Assembly (NCBI GenBank): GCA_000434475.1
Contig: FR879544.1
Location: 1 to 64,000, forward strand
Source of the DNA: Dialister sp. CAG:486
GTDB lineage: Bacteria > Bacillota > Negativicutes > Veillonellales > Dialisteraceae
Reading direction: 5' to 3'
DNA length: 64,000 nt
Both the position numbers and the translations under genes were made by a program. Positions within the stretch are counted from its first letter, which is position 1, and each line of letters begins with the position of its first letter. Shown piece after piece: positions 18,692 through 27,753 of this stretch. The notes below the pieces were generated by a model. The model was not told the DNA's origin and did not search any database. It was given only the letters and a program-made list of their open reading frames with translations.

Positions 18692-19570
18692 ATGCTGAAA
18701 GATGTTTTGCTCGCAAAGCAGAAGGAAATCAACGAAAGACTTGAGACGCTGCTGGTCTCTGACCTGAGCGCTCATCAAAAATTGTTTGATGCCATGAACT
18801 ACAGCCTTTCGGCTGGGGGGAAGCGTATCCGTCCCTTTCTGTTTCTTCTGATCCTGGAACTTTGGGGAAAAGATGCGCGGCTGTATCTGGATATTGCCTG
18901 TGCGCTGGAATGCGTGCATACGTATTCCCTCATCCATGACGATCTTCCTGCCATGGATAATGATGACTACCGCCGCGGCCGCCCCACGAATCACAAGGTC
19001 TTTGGGGCAGGCATGGCGACCATGGCAGGGGATGGGCTTCTGACCTTTGCCTTTGAGCTTTTGGCAGGCGAGCAGCAGATCGCGCCTGCGCTCCGCTGTG
19101 AATTGATCTCCATCCTGGCCAAGGCTGCTGGCCCCGAAGGCATGGTGGGCGGACAGGCGCATGATATCGAGAGCGAAGGCCGGACGCTGACTCTTCCGGA
19201 ATTACAGCTCATGGACCATTGCAAGACAGGCTGCCTTTTGACGGCACCTGTGGATATGGCACTGGCAATGACAGAGAGCAGTGAAGAAGAAAAGAACCTT
19301 CTGCATGCATTTGCTGTCCATGTGGGACTGCTTTTCCAGATGACGGATGACCTTCTTGATGTGAACGGGCATCTGGATGAGATGGGGAAAATGCCGCATC
19401 AGGATGCGGCAGATCATAAGTCCACCTACGTAAGCCTTCTTGGCAAGGAGCAGACAAAGGCACTCGCAGAAGAAGAAGCAAGGCATGCCAAAGAGATACT
19501 GGGAAGGGTCGATCGGGACACAAGCCTTCTCACAGAACTGGTGGACATGCTGCTGGTACGCACGAAGTAG
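18692..19570 (+). CDS. ispA: Polyprenyl synthetase (farnesyl/geranylgeranyl diphosphate synthase)
   Basis: Condenses isopentenyl diphosphate with allylic diphosphates. The first aspartate-rich motif DDLPAMDNDD is at 83-92 and the second, DDLLD, is near 218-222, with the GGKRIRP signature at 42-48. A length of 292 suits a short-chain enzyme. The usual upstream xseA/xseB and the downstream dxs of this locus are absent here. Confidence 0.92.
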   Translation: MLKDVLLAKQKEINERLETLLVSDLSAHQKLFDAMNYSLSAGGKRIRPFLFLLILELWGKDARLYLDIACALECVHTYSLIHDDLPAMDNDDYRRGRPTNHKVFGAGMATMAGDGLLTFAFELLAGEQQIAPALRCELISILAKAAGPEGMVGGQAHDIESEGRTLTLPELQLMDHCKTGCLLTAPVDMALAMTESSEEEKNLLHAFAVHVGLLFQMTDDLLDVNGHLDEMGKMPHQDAADHKSTYVSLLGKEQTKALAEEEARHAKEILGRVDRDTSLLTELVDMLLVRTK

Positions 19571-19579
19571 AGGAAATAT

Positions 19580-20401
19580 ATGGGAAATCAGAAGGTCAAG
19601 AAAGAACGGCTGGATGTCATGCTCGTAGAGCAGGGCTTTTTCGACAGCCGGGAGAATGCGAAACGGCATATCATGGCAGGCATCATCCTTGTCAATGATG
19701 TGCCTGTCGATAAAGCGGGGACGAAGATCCCTGTGGATGCAAAGCTCCGGATCAAAGGACATGTGATGCCGTATGTGGGGCGCGGCGGCTACAAGCTGGA
19801 GAAAGCGATCAAGACATTCGGCATCGATATGAAGGGAAAGGTCATGGCGGACATCGGTGCCTCTACCGGCGGCTTCACTGACTGTGCACTGCAGAATGGC
19901 GCGGCGAAGGTCTTTGCTATCGATGTCGGGACCAATCAGCTCGACTGGAAACTCCGCTCTCATCCGCAGGTCGTCAATATGGAAAAGACGAACATCAAAG
20001 TCGTGACAGAAGAGATGCTGGGAGAAAAGGTCGATCTCGTTTCGACAGATGTATCTTTCATATCCGTTCTGAAGATCATTCCGGCGGTAAGATCCATCCT
20101 GAAGGAGGATGGTGCGATGGCGATCCTGATCAAGCCGCAGTTTGAAGCCGGCAGGGACAAGGTGGGGAAAGGCGGCATCGTGAGAGAAAAAGACATCCAT
20201 GAAGAGGTCATTTTGGATACTCTCACCGCTTTCGAAGAAGAAGGATTCCACTGCTGGGATCTGACGTTTTCGCCCATCAAAGGCGGCTCAGGGAATATTG
20301 AGTTTCTAGCCTATCTGAAGTGGAAAAAGCCACAGGAAGCGATCAGTGAAGAACGGATCCATCAGGTGGTCGAAGAGGCACATGAGACTTTGAAAAAATA
20401 G
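19580..20401 (+). CDS. tlyA: TlyA family rRNA methyltransferase
   Basis: An N-terminal S4 RNA-binding domain (ERLDVMLVEQGFFDSRENAKR ... GRGGYKLEKA) is followed by an FtsJ-like SAM-dependent domain with ADIGASTGGFTDC, the KDKE-type Lys/Asp positions and IKPQFEAG. Members 2'-O-methylate 16S/23S rRNA. It starts 9 bases after ispA with AGGAAATAT upstream. Confidence 0.92.
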   Translation: MGNQKVKKERLDVMLVEQGFFDSRENAKRHIMAGIILVNDVPVDKAGTKIPVDAKLRIKGHVMPYVGRGGYKLEKAIKTFGIDMKGKVMADIGASTGGFTDCALQNGAAKVFAIDVGTNQLDWKLRSHPQVVNMEKTNIKVVTEEMLGEKVDLVSTDVSFISVLKIIPAVRSILKEDGAMAILIKPQFEAGRDKVGKGGIVREKDIHEEVILDTLTAFEEEGFHCWDLTFSPIKGGSGNIEFLAYLKWKKPQEAISEERIHQVVEEAHETLKK

Positions 20402-20439
20402 GTGTAGAACCATACTTTATAACGATCATAGACGAGGCG

Positions 20440-21324
20440 GTGATTTCATTGCGATTTGCCATTTTTCCGAATTTGGGAAAAGAGAAGCTCTTTACCTTTC
20501 TGCCCGAGCTTCTTGGGATGATAGAAGAAAGAAAGTCGAGCGCACTGCTGCCGCTTTCTATGAAAGAAGGACTGGAAGCGGGCGGTATCAAGGGGGCTTC
20601 TTATGGCAGCATCGATGAGCTGGGAAATTGTGACTGCCTGCTCTCCATCGGTGGCGACGGCTCCTTCCTGGGAGCGGCGCGTACGTTTCGGGACTATCCC
20701 ATCCTGATGGCAGGGATCCACTTGGGTGAGCTGGGATTTCTGAACAGCATCACCGTCGAAGACGCTGCGCTGCGTCTGGACCAGATCCTTGCGCGGCATT
20801 ATACCGAAGAGTCGCGCCTGTTTTTGGACTCTATCCTGAAGCATGAGGATGGCAGTCAGGAATGGCTAACCAGCGTGCTGAATGATGTCGTCATCGGGCA
20901 TAACGAGATCGGGCAGCTGGCACGGCTGAATCTTTCCGTCAACGGGCATCTGATCCAGGAATATGCTTCTGACGGACTCATCGTTTCTTCGCCGACCGGG
21001 TCTACCGGTTACGCTCTTTCCTGCGGCGGTCCGGTCATGGGGCCTGGCGATGACCGTATGATCGTGATCCCTATCTGCGCGCATACGCTGCAGCGCTTTG
21101 CCATCGTCTTGAAATGCAGTGATACGGTAGAAGTCACTGCTCCGCCGCGGGAGAAGAATCTCTGTATTTCGCTCGATGGCAGCGAATCCTGTCCTTTCAA
21201 GACGACAGACCGGCTTTTCATTAAAGGAGCGAATAAGCCGATCCGTTTTATTCGCTTTGCCGACCAGGATTTCTTCGGGACGATCACAAAGAAGCTCGTC
21301 AGGAAGATTTATGAGACGGTGTAG
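20440..21324 (+). CDS. nadK: NAD kinase
   Basis: Phosphorylates NAD to NADP. The GGDGSFLG motif at 71-78 and SPTGSTGYALS with the downstream glycine-rich sheet are intact. The start is GTG at 20440 or TTG at 20449; AGGCGG(TGA) lies at better spacing for the TTG, so the first three residues are doubtful. The order ispA-tlyA-nadK is conserved; argR and recN, which often follow, are replaced here by repeat DNA. Confidence 0.92.
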   Translation: MISLRFAIFPNLGKEKLFTFLPELLGMIEERKSSALLPLSMKEGLEAGGIKGASYGSIDELGNCDCLLSIGGDGSFLGAARTFRDYPILMAGIHLGELGFLNSITVEDAALRLDQILARHYTEESRLFLDSILKHEDGSQEWLTSVLNDVVIGHNEIGQLARLNLSVNGHLIQEYASDGLIVSSPTGSTGYALSCGGPVMGPGDDRMIVIPICAHTLQRFAIVLKCSDTVEVTAPPREKNLCISLDGSESCPFKTTDRLFIKGANKPIRFIRFADQDFFGTITKKLVRKIYETV

Positions 21325-21405
21325 AAAAGGGCTTGGGGTTAGTCCCAGAGACTAAGTTTGAAAGCGGGGATGATTAGTAGCTAGGGATTAGTGACTAGGG
21401 ATGAG

Positions 21406-21564
21406 GGAAACGCTGATTAAATCGCAGAGCCAGATTTCATATGGATTTTTATACATAGCTTCGTCATCATCCTCCTTAAATAGCTCGCTATTCGCGTCAG
21501 ATGATTCCTTGCTCTGTATAAAAATCCAAGAATGAAATCTGACAACGATTTAATCAGTGTTTCC
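21406..21564 (-). repeat. Family A palindromic element, copy 3 (159 bp, inverted)
   Basis: Same element in reverse orientation: begins GGAAACGCTGATTAAATCG and ends AATCAGTGTTTCC. Family B material flanks it on both sides, so one repeat has inserted into or beside the other. Confidence 0.9.
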
Positions 21565-21710
21565 TTAGGAGTCTCAACTGACTGGTGACTTGAATACCAC
21601 TTTGGGGCATCGCCCCATATATACTTCGCGGCGAAGCCGCCACCTTCATTCCTCATTCCTTATTCGAGCAGAGCTTTCATCCACACTCCAAGGGCTGCCC
21701 CTCCCTTTTT
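21565..21710 (+). repeat. Family B fragment upstream of rplU
   Basis: Holds the GACTTGAATACCACTTTGGG and GGCGGCTTCGCCGC-type pieces (written here in the opposite orientation) and the attenuated TTCCTTATTCG end. Together with 21325-21405, it forms one B block split by the family A copy. No gene. Confidence 0.75.
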
Positions 21711-21730
21711 TCTAAGATATCAAAAAATAT

Positions 21731-21759
21731 TTGACATCTATTTTTATTTCTGATAAAAT
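21731..21759 (+). promoter_or_regulatory. Promoter of rplU-prp-rpmA
   Basis: TTGACA at 21731-21736, 17-base spacer, TAAAAT at 21754-21759. Confidence 0.8.
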
Positions 21760-21766
21760 AATCAAG

Positions 21767-21867
21767 TCATTGTACAAGGTGCCATGACGCAACCGCACGG
21801 AGACGGCTCCGTAAATGCTTTCGTAAGCTGCCATATTCGGCGAGTATAGTAAAGAGGAGGTGCACAC
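21767..21867 (+). promoter_or_regulatory. Probable L21 leader RNA
   Basis: About 100 transcribed bases before rplU, with local pairing ACGGAG / CTCCGT. The position suits the autoregulatory L21 leader known in Firmicutes. I recognise it by position and hairpin rather than by a verified consensus. Confidence 0.45.
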
Positions 21868-22176
21868 ATGTACGCAATTATCAAAACCGGTGGTAAACAG
21901 TACTGCGTTGAAGAAGGCAAAGTCATTACCATTGAAAAACTGGACGTTGAAGCAGGCGCAGAAGTAGCTTTTGATGAAGTTCTTCTCGTATCCGGCGACA
22001 GCGTAAAGATCGGTCAGCCAACAGTTGCAGGCGCAAAGGTTACTGGCAAGGTTCTGGAACAGGGTAAAGGCGCTAAGATTCGTATTTTCAAATACAAAGC
22101 TAAGTCCAACTACCGTCGTCGCCAGGGTCATCGTCAGCCTTTCACCAAGGTTCAGATCGAAAAGATCGAAGGCTAA
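21868..22176 (+). CDS. rplU: 50S ribosomal protein L21
   Basis: A 102-residue protein with the typical [17 protein letters not shown] start and [21 protein letters not shown]-terminus. AGAGGAGG precedes the ATG. Its last base is shared with the prp start (TAATG). Confidence 0.97.
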   Translation: MYAIIKTGGKQYCVEEGKVITIEKLDVEAGAEVAFDEVLLVSGDSVKIGQPTVAGAKVTGKVLEQGKGAKIRIFKYKAKSNYRRRQGHRQPFTKVQIEKIEG

Positions 22177-22499
22177 TGATTACCGCAAGACTACACTTAG
22201 TCGAAGGGCTCTATCAGGGATTTACCATTACCGGCCATGCCGATGGGGCGAGGGAAGATAATGAGTACGATCTCATCTGTGCAGCGGTGTCAGCGATCAC
22301 ACTGACGATTGCTGCCGGATTGCAGGATATCCTGCAGATGGATGGGACTTTTGATTCGAAATCCGGCTTCATGAATGTGGATCTTCACTCGCATGCGAAT
22401 GAAAAGAGCCAGATTCTGATAGAAACCATGGTTCATGGTTTGGAAGCCATTCAGGAGCAGTATCCTGATAAACTTAAAATTATAACGGCAAAGGGGTGA
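22176..22499 (+). CDS. prp: Ribosomal-processing cysteine protease Prp
   Basis: Removes the N-terminal extension of L27 in Firmicutes. The catalytic pair His21 (ITGHADGA) and Cys35 (DLICAAVSA) is present. Length 107 is usual. It lies between rplU and rpmA, overlapping both ends, so the protease is made stoichiometrically with its substrate. Confidence 0.94.
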   Translation: MITARLHLVEGLYQGFTITGHADGAREDNEYDLICAAVSAITLTIAAGLQDILQMDGTFDSKSGFMNVDLHSHANEKSQILIETMVHGLEAIQEQYPDKLKIITAKG

Positions 22500-22504
22500 A
22501 TTAC

Positions 22505-22789
22505 ATGTTACTGTTTGATCTTCAGTTATTCGCTCATAAAAAAGGTGTTTCCAGCACAAAGAACGGCCGCGACTCCAATGCGCAGCGCCTGGGAACCAAA
22601 ATGCACGCAGGTCAGATCGCTAAACCTGGCAACATCATCGTTCGCCAGAGAGGCACCCATCTCCATCCGGGTCTGAACGTTAAGATTGGCAAGGACGATA
22701 CGCTCTTTGCAGTCGCAGAAGGCAGAGTTGCTTTCGAACGTCTCGGCAGAGATAAGAGACAGGTCAGTGTTTATCCTGTAGGTGAATAA
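22505..22789 (+). CDS. rpmA: 50S ribosomal protein L27 with cleavable N-terminal extension
   Basis: ATG 22505 gives [24 protein letters not shown]. The LQLF/A junction is the Prp cleavage site, after which the mature protein begins AHKKG. The terminator at 22803 closes the operon. A GTG at 22496 could add three residues but has poorer support. Confidence 0.96.
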   Translation: MLLFDLQLFAHKKGVSSTKNGRDSNAQRLGTKMHAGQIAKPGNIIVRQRGTHLHPGLNVKIGKDDTLFAVAEGRVAFERLGRDKRQVSVYPVGE

Positions 22790-22802
22790 TCTAAACATAA
22801 AG

Positions 22803-22831
22803 AGCTGTACTCGAAAGAGTACGGCTTTTTT
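22803..22831 (+). terminator. Rho-independent terminator after rpmA
   Basis: AGCTGTACTC, GAAA loop, GAGTACGGCT, then TTTTTT. The following 22832-23047 holds no gene I can support. Confidence 0.85.
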
Positions 22832-23047
22832 ATTTTGAAAAATCAGGGGCGAAACAGTGGTTATGGGCTTATGAAGCTCAATAGGAAAGACGCGCAAGGA
22901 AGCAGAGCGCTCTTTTTGATGAGCGCAGCGAAGCTGCCAAAAGGCCCGGGAGACCTTAGAATCCGCTGCACATGGTCTCTGATCCATGGTCCTTCTTTCC
23001 AAGATAGTCAGATCTCATCAAATGATGTAACTATCGAAATTCACCTA

Positions 23048-23076
23048 TTGACGCATTTTCATTTTTATACTACCAT
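23048..23076 (+). promoter_or_regulatory. Promoter of dapB-asd
   Basis: TTGACG at 23048-23053, 17-base spacer, TACCAT at 23071-23076. The resulting leader is about 60 bases, too short for a lysine riboswitch. Confidence 0.6.
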
Positions 23077-23142
23077 TGACTTAAATCTATTCAAAAGCGG
23101 TGGGGGGTCTGTGTCCTCACTTGCGATAAAGGAGGAGTCAGA

Positions 23143-23934
23143 ATGATTCGTGTATTAGTGAATGGGGCTGCAGGACGCATGGGCAGCGAGGTCGTCCGCT
23201 CAGTCCTTGCAGAAGATGGTCTGGAGCTTTGCGGCGGCGTCGATATCGGTGCAGCTGGCAAAGATCTGGGAGAAGTGATCGGTATCGGACACAATGGGAT
23301 GACCATTGACAAGACGCTGGAAGAAGCATTTGCCAAGGGAAAGCCGGATGTGATCGTTGATTTTACCAGTCCGAAGGTCATTTATGAAAATGCAAAGTAT
23401 GTCCTTGAAAATGGGGTCAATATCGTCATCGGAACGACCGGTCTCACGGCGAAGCAGAGAGAGGAACTCGCTGGCATTGCCGAAAAGACAGGCGCCAATG
23501 GACTTGTTGCGCCGAATTTCTCTCTGGGCGCAGTCCTTCTGATGAAGGTGTCGGCTGAGATCTCCAAATACATGCCGAATGCAGAAATCATCGAGCTCCA
23601 TCACAATCATAAATATGATGCTCCTTCCGGCACAGCGAAGCTGACTGCCGAAAAAATGGCAGCTGCCCGCACCATGGAACCAGAAGCAGATGAAACAAAG
23701 GAAAGCCTGCCTGGCGTTCGCGGCGGCAAATACGAAGGAATCACCATTCACTCTGTCCGCCTCCCCGGCTATGTGGCACATCAGGAAGTCCTCTTTGGTG
23801 GCTATGGGGAGATCCTGACACTGCGTCACGATTCTCTGGATCGCAAATCCTTTATGCCGGGCGTCATGCTTGCCTGCAAAAAGTGCATGACGGTCAAAGG
23901 CTTTGTTTATGGACTTGAAAATTATTTGGAATGA
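23143..23934 (+). CDS. dapB: 4-hydroxy-tetrahydrodipicolinate reductase
   Basis: The second committed step to diaminopimelate and lysine. The NAD(P) loop GAAGRMGSEV is at 8-17; GTTGLT and the substrate motif ELHHNHKYDAPSGTA carry the catalytic His and Lys. AAAGGAGGAG precedes the ATG. It overlaps the regulatory region of asd. Confidence 0.95.
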   Translation: MIRVLVNGAAGRMGSEVVRSVLAEDGLELCGGVDIGAAGKDLGEVIGIGHNGMTIDKTLEEAFAKGKPDVIVDFTSPKVIYENAKYVLENGVNIVIGTTGLTAKQREELAGIAEKTGANGLVAPNFSLGAVLLMKVSAEISKYMPNAEIIELHHNHKYDAPSGTAKLTAEKMAAARTMEPEADETKESLPGVRGGKYEGITIHSVRLPGYVAHQEVLFGGYGEILTLRHDSLDRKSFMPGVMLACKKCMTVKGFVYGLENYLE

Positions 23935-23945
23935 GGTGCTTGACT

Positions 23946-24980
23946 ATGAGTAAACTCCCGCGCGTCGCCGTCCTTGGTGCTACTGGTGCCGTCGGACAGG
24001 AATTTATCCGTCTGTTTGAAGAAAGAAATTTCCAGTTCGCTTCCCTGAAGCTTCTGGCCTCCAAACGCAGTGCAGGCAAGAAGCTCATGGTCTGCGGCAA
24101 GGAATATACGGTAGAGGAAGCCAAGCCGGAATCTTTTGAAAACATTGATGTGGCTCTTTTTGCAGGCGGCAGTATCAGCAAGACGCTGGCACCGGAAGCA
24201 GCCAAACGCGGCGCTGTAGTCATTGATAACTCCTCCACCTTCCGTATGGATCCGGAAGTACCGCTCGTTATTCCGGAGATCAACCCGGAGGATATTGCAA
24301 AGCACAAAGGCATCATCGCCAATCCGAACTGCTCCACCATCATCATGCTGATGGCACTGAAGCCGATTTATGACCTTTCCCGCATTAAACGCATCGTCGT
24401 CAGCACCTATCAGGCGGTATCCGGTGCGGGCAAAGAAGGCATCGATGAGCTCTATGAAGAAGCTGCTGCTTTTGCTAAAGGCGAGAATTATGAACCGAAG
24501 ATCCTTCCGTCGGCCAGCCTTCCGAAACATTACCAGATCGCATACAATCTGATCCCGCAGATCGATATCTTCCTTGATAATGACTACACCAAGGAAGAAA
24601 TGAAGATGGTGAATGAAACTCATAAGATCATGCATGATGAGGAAATCGGTGTCACCCCGACCGCTGTTCGTGTGCCGGTCGCAAGAAGCCATGCGGAGTC
24701 TATCTATGTAGAAACCGAAGAGCCGCTCACCGTCGAACAGGTGAAGAAAGCGATCGAAGACTTCGAGGGCGCTGAACTGGTCGATGACGTAAAGAATATG
24801 ATCTACCCGATGCCGCTTGATACCTCTGATAAAACAGATGTAGCTGTCGGTCGTATCCGCAAGGATCTCGTGAATCCGAATGGCATCAACCTCTGGGTGT
24901 CCGGCGATCAGATCAGAAAAGGCGCAGCGCTCAATACCCTGCAGATCGCAGAATATATGATCGCGCATGATATGTTATAA
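23946..24980 (+). CDS. asd: Aspartate-semialdehyde dehydrogenase
   Basis: Reduces aspartyl phosphate to the semialdehyde used for DAP, lysine, threonine and methionine. The NADP loop GATGAVGQEF starts at 11, and the catalytic Cys129 lies in NPNCSTI. The ATG at 23946 follows GAGGTG by 7 bases; an in-frame ATG at 23931 overlaps dapB and is less likely. Intact 344 residues. Confidence 0.94.
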   Translation: MSKLPRVAVLGATGAVGQEFIRLFEERNFQFASLKLLASKRSAGKKLMVCGKEYTVEEAKPESFENIDVALFAGGSISKTLAPEAAKRGAVVIDNSSTFRMDPEVPLVIPEINPEDIAKHKGIIANPNCSTIIMLMALKPIYDLSRIKRIVVSTYQAVSGAGKEGIDELYEEAAAFAKGENYEPKILPSASLPKHYQIAYNLIPQIDIFLDNDYTKEEMKMVNETHKIMHDEEIGVTPTAVRVPVARSHAESIYVETEEPLTVEQVKKAIEDFEGAELVDDVKNMIYPMPLDTSDKTDVAVGRIRKDLVNPNGINLWVSGDQIRKGAALNTLQIAEYMIAHDML

Positions 24981-24984
24981 AAAT

Positions 24985-25175
24985 GGTTGATGGGTTCAGG
25001 GTTAGCCCCGGGGACGTTCTGTCCCTTGATTGTGAATGAAAGCTTTGCTCGAATGAGGAATGAAGGTGGCGGCTTCGCCGCGAATATATATGGGGCGATG
25101 CCTGAAAGTGGCATTGAAGTCACTAGTCACCAGTCACTTCTAATCCCTAATCCCTAGCCACTAATCCCTAGTTCA
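24985..25175 (+). repeat. Family B mosaic repeat block between asd and dapA
   Basis: GTTAGCCCCGGGGACGTTCT module, GGTGGCGGCTTCGCCGCGAA hairpin, then CTAGTCA and CTAATCC heptamers. It ends 25 bases before the dapA ribosome site. Confidence 0.85.
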
Positions 25176-25203
25176 AAGATGAAGATCCAAAGGAGATATA
25201 ACT

Positions 25204-26112
25204 ATGGCAACTGCTCAGTTTGGCCGCGTCATTACGGCTATGATCACTCCATTCACAGAAGACGGTGCTGTCGACTACGAAAGTGCTGTCGCACTCGCAA
25301 AGCATCTTGTCGCTCATGGCTCTGAGGGCCTCCTTGTCGGTGGAACCACCGGCGAAGGTGCTACCATGACTGCAGAAGAAAAGCTGAAACTGTATACCCT
25401 TATCGTAGATGCTGTCGGCAAACGTGCGGAAGGCAAGAAAGTGCCTGTCATGGGCAATATCGGTACCATCAGCACCGCAGATACCATTGCATTCGGCAAC
25501 AAAGCCAAGGAAACGGGCATTGACTGCGCGCTGGTGATCGTTCCTTTCTATGTCAAACCGAACCAGGAAGGGATGTACCAGCACTTCACGGCTGTCGCTA
25601 AAGGCGTAGATCTGCCGCTCATTCTTTACAACGTACCGGGCAGAACCGGTGTGTCTATCCAGCCGGAAACCATCAAGAGAATCGTGGATGAATGTCCGAA
25701 TGTCGTCGGCATCAAAGATGCAACCGGAAGCTGGGATCAGGTCACCAAGGAAAAAGCGCTTCTTCCGGAAGACTTCATGATCTACAGCGGTGATGATGCA
25801 TTCACACTGCCTGTCCTTCTTGCCGGCGGCGTAGGCATCATTTCCGTTTCTGCACATGTCATCGGGGATGACATGCTCGCTATGGTGGATGCTTTTGAAA
25901 AAGGCGATCTTGCAAAAGCCAGAGAGCTGCACCTCAAGATGTATGAGATCAACAAAGGCATGTTCTTCACGGCAAGCCCGACTCCTGTCAAAACGGCTAC
26001 AAATCTGGTCGGCCAGCCTGGCGGCCACTTCCGTCTGCCGATGGTCGAACCGACTGAAGCAGAAAAGGCAAAGGTACGTCAGATGCTCGAAAATTACGGC
26101 GGTCTGCTGTAA
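25204..26112 (+). CDS. dapA: 4-hydroxy-tetrahydrodipicolinate synthase
   Basis: Condenses aspartate semialdehyde with pyruvate. TIM-barrel enzyme with GGTTGEGATM (pyruvate loop), LYNVPGRTG with the catalytic Tyr142, and Schiff-base Lys171 in GIKDATG. CAAAGGAGATATAACT precedes the ATG. With dapB and asd it forms a DAP cluster that feeds peptidoglycan cross-linking. Confidence 0.95.
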   Translation: MATAQFGRVITAMITPFTEDGAVDYESAVALAKHLVAHGSEGLLVGGTTGEGATMTAEEKLKLYTLIVDAVGKRAEGKKVPVMGNIGTISTADTIAFGNKAKETGIDCALVIVPFYVKPNQEGMYQHFTAVAKGVDLPLILYNVPGRTGVSIQPETIKRIVDECPNVVGIKDATGSWDQVTKEKALLPEDFMIYSGDDAFTLPVLLAGGVGIISVSAHVIGDDMLAMVDAFEKGDLAKARELHLKMYEINKGMFFTASPTPVKTATNLVGQPGGHFRLPMVEPTEAEKAKVRQMLENYGGLL

Positions 26113-26140
26113 GAGAGCAGCTTCATGAAATAGCGCAAAC

Positions 26141-26174
26141 AAAAAGCCGGAATACGAATGGATTCCGGCTTTTT
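26141..26174 (+). terminator. Rho-independent terminator after dapA
   Basis: AAAAAGCCGGAAT and ATTCCGGCTTTTT are perfect 13-base arms around an 8-base loop. Confidence 0.9.
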
Positions 26175-26213
26175 GCATGCTTGGCAGAAAGGAGAGCGAA
26201 GGACTTGGAAACG

Positions 26214-26252
26214 AAAAGACTAAAAAGGCGTAGAAAGCCTTTTTAGTCTTTT
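26214..26252 (-). terminator. Terminator of lgt (bidirectional)
   Basis: AAAAGACTAAAAAGGC and GCCTTTTTAGTCTTTT, perfect 16-base arms around 7 bases. It lies 5 bases past the lgt stop. Confidence 0.85.
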
Positions 26253-26257
26253 AGCCT

Positions 26258-27064
26258 TCAAGTGGGATCTCCGGGGGCTTTTTCTGCTTTCGCATCTGCA
26301 CGATATTTGACAGAGAAGAAAATAAAGACGAGAAGAGCGCAGGTGAAGGACGTCAGACTGGTAAGCTGCGCGCTCTTGAGACCGAAGGCTAGACTGCCAT
26401 AGTCACCGCGGAAGAATTCCAGAAAGAAACGAAGCAGTGAGTAGAGCATGATGTAGAGACAGAAGGTCGTGCCGCGGGCATGTTTGAAGCAGGCATACCA
26501 CAGGAGCAGTCCCAGAATGATGAGATCGCCCTGACACTCCCAGACCTCGGCAGGCCAGAGGGGCTGCGCGCCGTAGGTGCGGTAGGCAAGTGTGGTATCA
26601 GGATACAGAATCCCGAAATTGGCGCCCGTCGGATGACCGAAGGCATCACCATTCATGAAGTTTGCGATACGTCCGATGGCCTGCCCGAAAATGATGGCGG
26701 GCGTCACGGTATCCGCAAAGGGCAGGACTGGTATCTTGTGTTTTCTGAGATAGAAATAGGCAGCCACGCAGGCAAAGATGACGCCTCCCTGGATGGCCAT
26801 GCCGCCCTGCCACACGTAGGGGATCTCAAGCAGATGATCATGGTAGTAGTCCCAGTCAAAAAAGAAGACATCCCAGAGACGTCCGCCAATGATGCCGACA
26901 AAGGCGATGGTGATGCCGAGATCAAAGACATGTTCATGCCAGCCGCGGCCGTCCTTCTTCAAAAGGTAGTAGGCCATGATGCAGCCGAAGATGATGCCCA
27001 GAGAAAAAAAGATCCCATAAAAACGGATCGGAAATCCACCGATGAAAGTGACATATTGATGCAT
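26258..27064 (-). CDS. lgt: Prolipoprotein diacylglyceryl transferase
   Basis: An integral membrane enzyme that lipidates the lipobox cysteine of prolipoproteins such as MetQ in this window. Seven or so hydrophobic helices are visible. The family signature GQAIGRIANFMNGDAFGHPT is intact with its essential Arg, Asn and Gly. AAAGGAG lies 8 bases before the ATG. Length 268 is typical. Confidence 0.93.
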   Translation of the reverse strand: MHQYVTFIGGFPIRFYGIFFSLGIIFGCIMAYYLLKKDGRGWHEHVFDLGITIAFVGIIGGRLWDVFFFDWDYYHDHLLEIPYVWQGGMAIQGGVIFACVAAYFYLRKHKIPVLPFADTVTPAIIFGQAIGRIANFMNGDAFGHPTGANFGILYPDTTLAYRTYGAQPLWPAEVWECQGDLIILGLLLWYACFKHARGTTFCLYIMLYSLLRFFLEFFRGDYGSLAFGLKSAQLTSLTSFTCALLVFIFFSVKYRADAKAEKAPGDPT

Positions 27065-27576
27065 GGATGGTACTCCTTTGTGTAAAGCAACCGAGAATCA
27101 GAGATGAGAAAACAAGAAGCATTTCTCACTGGGTATTTATATGAAAATCGATCCCTGCCTCCGTTGAAATCCATAGAAGGGGATCTAAGGAAACACTGCT
27201 CAAAATCGTTCCTTTTTATTATACAACAACCGTAAAGTATGCAAAAATTAAATACTTGTCTGTATGATACTTATACTTATATGAAAGACAGGTTCACATT
27301 ATACCGAAAATTTTCATATTTGAACAATATTCAGCCAATAATAGAAAAAATTTATACATATAGGGGGTATAGGTAAACGTATAGAAAATTCGATTTCCTC
27401 ATAGAGGACTAATGCGGTAAATGAGAATCAGGAAAATTCATAAATATCAGTAAAACCGAGTAAAATATGCTATGGTTAGGATCTATTCTCAAATAAAATG
27501 GAAGAATATCAGGAAATTGAAAATTTCAAAAGTACTTAAAAACTAATAATTTTATCGTTTTTTTGAAAGAAAGGAC
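27065..27576 (+). other. A/T-rich intergenic region with a family A end fragment
   Basis: About 500 bases without a gene between the divergent lgt and response-regulator genes. 27189-27209 is a stub of family A (GGAAACACTGCTCAAAATCG). The rest is much more A/T-rich than the neighbouring genes, with runs such as AAAAAATTTATACATATAGG but no tandem DnaA boxes. It may hold upstream regulator sites; I cannot define one. Confidence 0.5.
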
Positions 27577-27604
27577 TTGAAATCCTAGAAAGCTATGGTA
27601 TTAT
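27577..27604 (+). promoter_or_regulatory. Promoter of the orphan response regulator
   Basis: TTGAAA, 16-base spacer, TATTAT. It leaves a 5' untranslated region of about 140 bases. Confidence 0.6.
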
Positions 27605-27753
27605 ACTCATATAAGGAAAATAACTTCTAATGACTATTTACTTTTGCATAGTTGCGGGTTCAATAATAATAACAATACCCCACTAAAAATAATAACAAAG
27701 CTGTGCGATTGGATTTCCTTTTTCTTTTTACTTGCTATGGGAGGAACTTCATA

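Noticed and set aside
22832-23142. Possible lysine riboswitch and a 103-codon ORF before dapB
   Set aside because: The promoter at 23048 leaves only about 60 bases of leader, no lysine-box motifs are visible, and the ORF overlaps the dapB promoter and ribosome site.
27200-27700. A/T-rich stretch as a replication origin
   Set aside because: No cluster of DnaA boxes, and dnaA/dnaN/rpmH are not nearby.
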